Source: CAVYPR01 sp052145775 (GTDB lineage Bacteria > Actinomycetota > Acidimicrobiia > Acidimicrobiales > RAAP-2). Taken from it: DNA of 7,256 nt. Position 1 is the first letter of the stretch. Every line of letters starts with the position of its first letter. Of this stretch, positions 4,487 to 7,256 are shown piece by piece. The DNA lies in assembly GCA_052145775.1 (NCBI GenBank), contig JBKQNY010000090.1, positions 1 through 7,256 of the forward strand, given 5' to 3'. The notes under the pieces were generated by a model that did not search any database, had not been told where the DNA came from, and saw only the letters and a program-made list of their open reading frames with translations. Made by a program: the position numbers and the translations under genes.

Positions 4487-6808
4487 CATGCCCACCACCG
4501 GGCGATTGAGCGCCTCGGCGCCGGTCGAGCCGGAGAAGCCGGCGGCGCCGTAGTTGAAGATCCCCCCGTCGGCGGCCACGAAGCGATAGCCGTCCCCGTT
4601 CTCGGTGGCGGCCATGCCCACGATGGGCTGGGTCAGGGGCTGGCCGCCCATGGAGCCGAAGAAGGGGGCGAAGAAGGAGAAGACCCCGCCGTCGGCGGCC
4701 ACCTCCCAGTAGCCACCGGTGGCCGCGTCATCGGCCATGCCCACGATGGGGGCGGCCAGGTGCCGGCCGCCCTCGGAGCCGAAGAACTGGGCGTCGCCGA
4801 AGGCGAAGATGCCCCCCTCGGAGGCGACCAGCCGGTAGCCGCGGCCGTCGCCGGTGGCGGCCATGCCCACGATGGGCTGGTTGAGGTGCTGGCTGCCCTC
4901 GGAGCCGTAGTACTGGGCGTCGCCGAAGGCGAAGATGCCCCCGTCGAGCGCCACCAGCCAGTAACCGCGACCGTCAGGGGTGGCGGCCATGCCCACGATG
5001 GGCTGGTTGAGGTGCTGGCCGCCCTCGGAGCCGTAGAACTGGGCGCCGCCGTAGGCGAAGATCCCGCCGTCGGAAGCCACCAGCCAGTACCCGCCGGTCG
5101 ACGGCGCCTGCGCCATGCCCACGATGGGGGCGTTCAGCGCTGTCCCCCCGGTCGACCCGCAGAACGGCGCGCCGCCGAAGGAGAAGATCCCCCCGTCGGA
5201 GGCCACCAGGTTGTAGCCGCCCAGGGAGGCCGCGGGCACCTGGCACGGCGGGGGCCCCGGGCCGTCGGTGCCGGCGTCGCCGGTCAGCTGGGGGTCGTGG
5301 TGGAACTCGGGCCACGAGCCGCCCGAGACCGCCTGGGCGCCGTTGGACCCGGGGATCTCGTAGTGCTCGACGTAGCCGCTGCCGCCCCCGGGGCCGCCGT
5401 AGCCGGCCAGGGTGATCCCGACAGTCCCGTTGGGGTCGTCGGTGACCAGAGGCGAGTTCTGGAAGCCGAGGACGATCTTTGTCGACGGCCCGTTCAGCAC
5501 CGCCACCAGCGCGTGGCTCTGGCCGTCGAAGACGTCGACCCCCTGGGTGGTGGGGACGAGCAGGTCCTGGTAGCCGCGGCCGGTGAGGTCGGCCGTGGTG
5601 ATCGAGCCGATCACGGTTCCCCCGGCCGTCGGGGCGTCCCAGAGCGGGCTGCCGGTGGCCCCTGTGAGCACCCACACGCTGCCGGTGTGTGTCGAGGTCC
5701 GGGTTCCCTCGACGACGTCGGTCCTCCCTGTGCCGCCCACGTCGGCCAGGGCCGGGCTCGATGTGGTCGTCCCGTCGAGGACGCTCGACCAGGCCACGTT
5801 GCAGTCGGTGTCGAGGGCGATGACCCGGTCCGAGTCCGAGGCGCCGCCGAAGTAAGAGCCGGTCCCCACCACGATGCCGGTCGCCCCGCCGGCCAGGAAG
5901 CCGCCCACCGCCGGCGAGGAGTCGACGGTCTGGTCGGTCACGTGGTTGCAGATCAGGTCGCCGCTCGGGGAGAGGATGCGGACGTGGCCCCCCTGTGTGT
6001 ACTCCTGGCCGTTGCCGAACCCGGCGGTCTGGTCGCCGCCCTCGACGATCTCGGTCTGCCCGGTGCCGTAGAGGTCGGCCAGGGCGGCCGTGGAGAAGAC
6101 GCTGTCGGAGGTGAAGAACGGCCACCCCGGAAGCGTCGAGCCCGTCGACGCGGCCAGGGCGTACTCCTCCTGGTCGAGCGAGCCCGCCACCACGTCGGGC
6201 CCGGGGCCGTCCAGGGGGCCGACGCTGAGGGAGGCCTGCACCCCGTAGGCGGGCTGTGTGTCGGACCCGGGGTCGGTGACCGCGCTGTACCACAGGGTCG
6301 CCCCGTTCGGCCCGATGCCGTAGTAGCCGCCCTGTGTGGGCTGGGCCGCATTGCCCGCCCCCACGAAGACCGAGTCGCTCGCGCCGGGGGAGAGGGCCTC
6401 GACCGAAGGGGTCGTTGTGACGGGGGACCCGATGACGGCCGGCCACCCGACCACCGACGAGGCGGACTTCCCCGCGCCGGCGAGGGAGAAGGCGTAGACC
6501 TCACCGGCCCGGTCGCCCACCACCACCGCCGGGCCGCCGGGGAGCTGGGCCAGGGTGGGGGAGGACTCGGCGATCGGCTGGCCCGTGTCGTGGAGGGGGC
6601 CCGAGGACCAGGTAAGCGTGATGGGGAGCGAGGGCGGTGTGGGGGCTGTGGCGGCACCGGCCCGGCCGGAACCGGCGAACGCCACGCCGCCGGTCACGCT
6701 GAGCACGGAGAGGGCCAGGGAGCCGGCGGCGAGCAGGGCCGGCCACGGGCGCCGTCGGGACGGCGTGCGATGGCCGGTCCGACTGCGTGCGATCGCGTTG
6801 CGCGCCAT
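4475..6808 (-). CDS. Secreted beta-propeller-like protein with six C-terminal 42-aa GYW/SDGG repeats
   Basis: This 777-residue product has an exported N-terminus: a basic region with SRRR (17-20), a hydrophobic core (about 23-40) and a likely cleavage site after AFA (43-45). Residues about 60-510 contain repeated FG-GAP/PQQ-like blade motifs such as SSPALADVGGTGRTDVV and GSITTADLTGRGYQDLLV, and end in SWPEFHHDPQLTG, a motif common in such propellers. A Gly/Pro linker (about 510-530) leads to six repeats (531-777) with consensus GY-x-x-VA-x-DGG-[IV]-F...GS...P-[IV]-VGMA. No catalytic motif is seen, so a surface, adhesive or scaffold role is only inferred. AGGAGG lies just 2 nt before the ATG, closer than usual. 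Its paralogue is 68 bp upstream on the same strand, so the two may form an operon. Confidence 0.85.
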   Translation of the reverse strand: MARNAIARSRTGHRTPSRRRPWPALLAAGSLALSVLSVTGGVAFAGSGRAGAATAPTPPSLPITLTWSSGPLHDTGQPIAESSPTLAQLPGGPAVVVGDRAGEVYAFSLAGAGKSASSVVGWPAVIGSPVTTTPSVEALSPGASDSVFVGAGNAAQPTQGGYYGIGPNGATLWYSAVTDPGSDTQPAYGVQASLSVGPLDGPGPDVVAGSLDQEEYALAASTGSTLPGWPFFTSDSVFSTAALADLYGTGQTEIVEGGDQTAGFGNGQEYTQGGHVRILSPSGDLICNHVTDQTVDSSPAVGGFLAGGATGIVVGTGSYFGGASDSDRVIALDTDCNVAWSSVLDGTTTSSPALADVGGTGRTDVVEGTRTSTHTGSVWVLTGATGSPLWDAPTAGGTVIGSITTADLTGRGYQDLLVPTTQGVDVFDGQSHALVAVLNGPSTKIVLGFQNSPLVTDDPNGTVGITLAGYGGPGGGSGYVEHYEIPGSNGAQAVSGGSWPEFHHDPQLTGDAGTDGPGPPPCQVPAASLGGYNLVASDGGIFSFGGAPFCGSTGGTALNAPIVGMAQAPSTGGYWLVASDGGIFAYGGAQFYGSEGGQHLNQPIVGMAATPDGRGYWLVALDGGIFAFGDAQYYGSEGSQHLNQPIVGMAATGDGRGYRLVASEGGIFAFGDAQFFGSEGGRHLAAPIVGMADDAATGGYWEVAADGGVFSFFAPFFGSMGGQPLTQPIVGMAATENGDGYRFVAADGGIFNYGAAGFSGSTGAEALNRPVVGMAGL
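4478..5218 (-). repeat. Six tandem 126-bp coding repeats
   Basis: The C-terminal third of the gene is built of repeats starting at GY residues 531, 573, 615, 657, 699 and 740. Five are 42 residues (126 bp) apart in order; the fifth repeat is 41 residues. The DNA is also close in places: 4853-4893 and 4979-5019 are identical over 41 bp at an offset of exactly 126, which points to recent duplication or gene conversion. The last repeat ends the protein at LNRPVVGMAGL. Confidence 0.9.
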
Positions 6809-6810
6809 GG

Positions 6811-6836
6811 CCTCCTGCCGCCACCTCCGAAGGTGG
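6811..6836 (-). promoter_or_regulatory. Shine-Dalgarno and hairpin before the propeller-repeat gene
   Basis: On the minus strand the 68-bp gap carries CCACCT-TCGG-AGGTGG (6836-6821), a perfect 6-bp stem, followed by AGGAGG (6816-6811) and, 2 nt later, the ATG at 6808. AGGTGG in the stem is itself a possible ribosome site, so folding could affect translation. No promoter is evident in the gap, which supports co-transcription with the upstream gene. Confidence 0.35.
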
Positions 6837-6876
6837 GAACCTACCAGCGCGCTCCGGGCGGTGGCGAGCGCCCTGC

Positions 6877-7256
6877 TCAGAAACCGCCCATCGTCACGAT
6901 GGGCCGGTTGAGGGGCTGGCCGCCCATGGAGCCGAAGAATGTCGCGCCGAAGCTGAAGATGCCGCCGTCGGAGGCCACGAACCAGTAGCCCTTGCCGTCG
7001 GGGGTGGCCGCCATGCCCACCACCGGCTTGTTCAGGTGCAAGCTCCCGGTCGAGCCGTAGAAGCCGGCGTCACCGCTGGCGTACACGCCGCCGTCACTTC
7101 CGACCATCCAGTAGCCGCCGCCGTCAGGCGTGGCCGCCATGCCGACGATGGGCTTGTTGAGCTGGATCGACCCCGCCGAGCCGTAGAAACCGGCGTCACC
7201 GTAGTTGAAGATGCCCCCGTCGGAGGCCACCAGCCAGTAGCCCTTGCCGTCGGGGG
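6877..7256 (-). CDS. Repeat protein paralogue with GYW/SDGG 42-aa repeats, C-terminal part (runs off right edge)
   Basis: The visible 125 C-terminal residues are entirely repeats: GYWLVASDGGIFNYGDAGF, GYWMVGSDGGVYASGDAGF and GYWFVASDGGIFSFG mark the three units, with spacings of 42. The last unit has a one-residue-shorter core (FSFGATFFGS) and stops at LNRPIVTMGGF. The frame is open to the window edge, so the true start and any signal peptide or other domain lie to the right; a GTG at 7230 is internal to a repeat and is not the start. It precedes the propeller-repeat gene by 68 bp on the same strand and is clearly paralogous to that gene's C-terminus. Its function is unknown; secretion is inferred only from the paralogue. 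Confidence 0.85.
   Translation of the reverse strand, partial: PDGKGYWLVASDGGIFNYGDAGFYGSAGSIQLNKPIVGMAATPDGGGYWMVGSDGGVYASGDAGFYGSTGSLHLNKPVVGMAATPDGKGYWFVASDGGIFSFGATFFGSMGGQPLNRPIVTMGGF
6880..7256 (-). repeat. Three tandem 42-aa coding repeats (continue off right edge)
   Basis: These are the same repeat family as 4478-5218, with period 126 bp. A 29-bp stretch (6911-6939) is identical to 4635-4663 in the neighbouring gene, at the same place in the repeat (the GSMGGQPL segment). Confidence 0.85.

Noticed and set aside
4478..5218. Regular repeats that could suggest a CRISPR array
   Set aside because: The repeats have a 126-bp period, stay in one reading frame and encode a protein repeat; there are no short identical repeats with unique spacers.
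4760..6988. A 742-codon plus-strand open frame opposite the repeat-protein genes
   Set aside because: It runs across the gap between two genes with clear protein repeats on the minus strand; its own product is Gly/Val/Ala/Arg-rich and only mirrors the 126-bp periodicity.

Overview
The window comes from a GC-rich actinobacterium. The best guess is a member of the class Acidimicrobiia or a near relative. Real genes use G or C at nearly every third codon position, and two tandem genes on the right encode the 42-residue 'GYWLVASDGGIF...FYGS...PIVGMA' repeats that, from memory, are typical of secreted Acidimicrobiia proteins. The organism call is inference.

Left part (1-760): the window opens inside the 5' end of an IS3-family insertion sequence on the minus strand. 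The start of OrfA and the probable left terminus, near position 127, are visible. Two compact palindromes then precede a small plus-strand gene of the DUF2277 family (289-540). A GC-rich inverted repeat lies in the gap between this gene and the convergent protease gene.

Middle (761-3548): a minus-strand gene (761-2560) encodes a divergent membrane AAA+ zinc metalloprotease of the FtsH family. Its zinc-site motif is intact, but it has a short extracytoplasmic loop, a YYG pore loop, Glu in place of the first Walker B Asp, and an insertion of about 30 residues in the ATPase domain. Upstream of it is about 1 kb without a convincing gene. That stretch holds a weak candidate promoter, a doubtful 79-codon ORF overlapping the protease start, a spaced direct repeat and several hairpins.

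Right part (3549-7256): a plus-strand SRPBCC/polyketide-cyclase-like gene (3549-4007), preceded by an inverted repeat, is followed by a small basic hypothetical gene (4214-4459). Facing them on the minus strand are two tandem genes for secreted or surface repeat proteins. The upstream one runs off the right edge (6877 to 7256 and beyond). The downstream one (4475-6808) has a signal peptide, a beta-propeller-like region and six C-terminal 42-residue repeats. They are 68 bp apart, may be co-transcribed, and end in the same truncated repeat motif.

No CRISPR array, tRNA, rRNA or recognisable defence system was found. The genes look like mixed chromosomal genes rather than one pathway. The most distinctive items are the modified FtsH-like protease, the paralogous repeat proteins, and the structured non-coding stretch between protease and SRPBCC gene.
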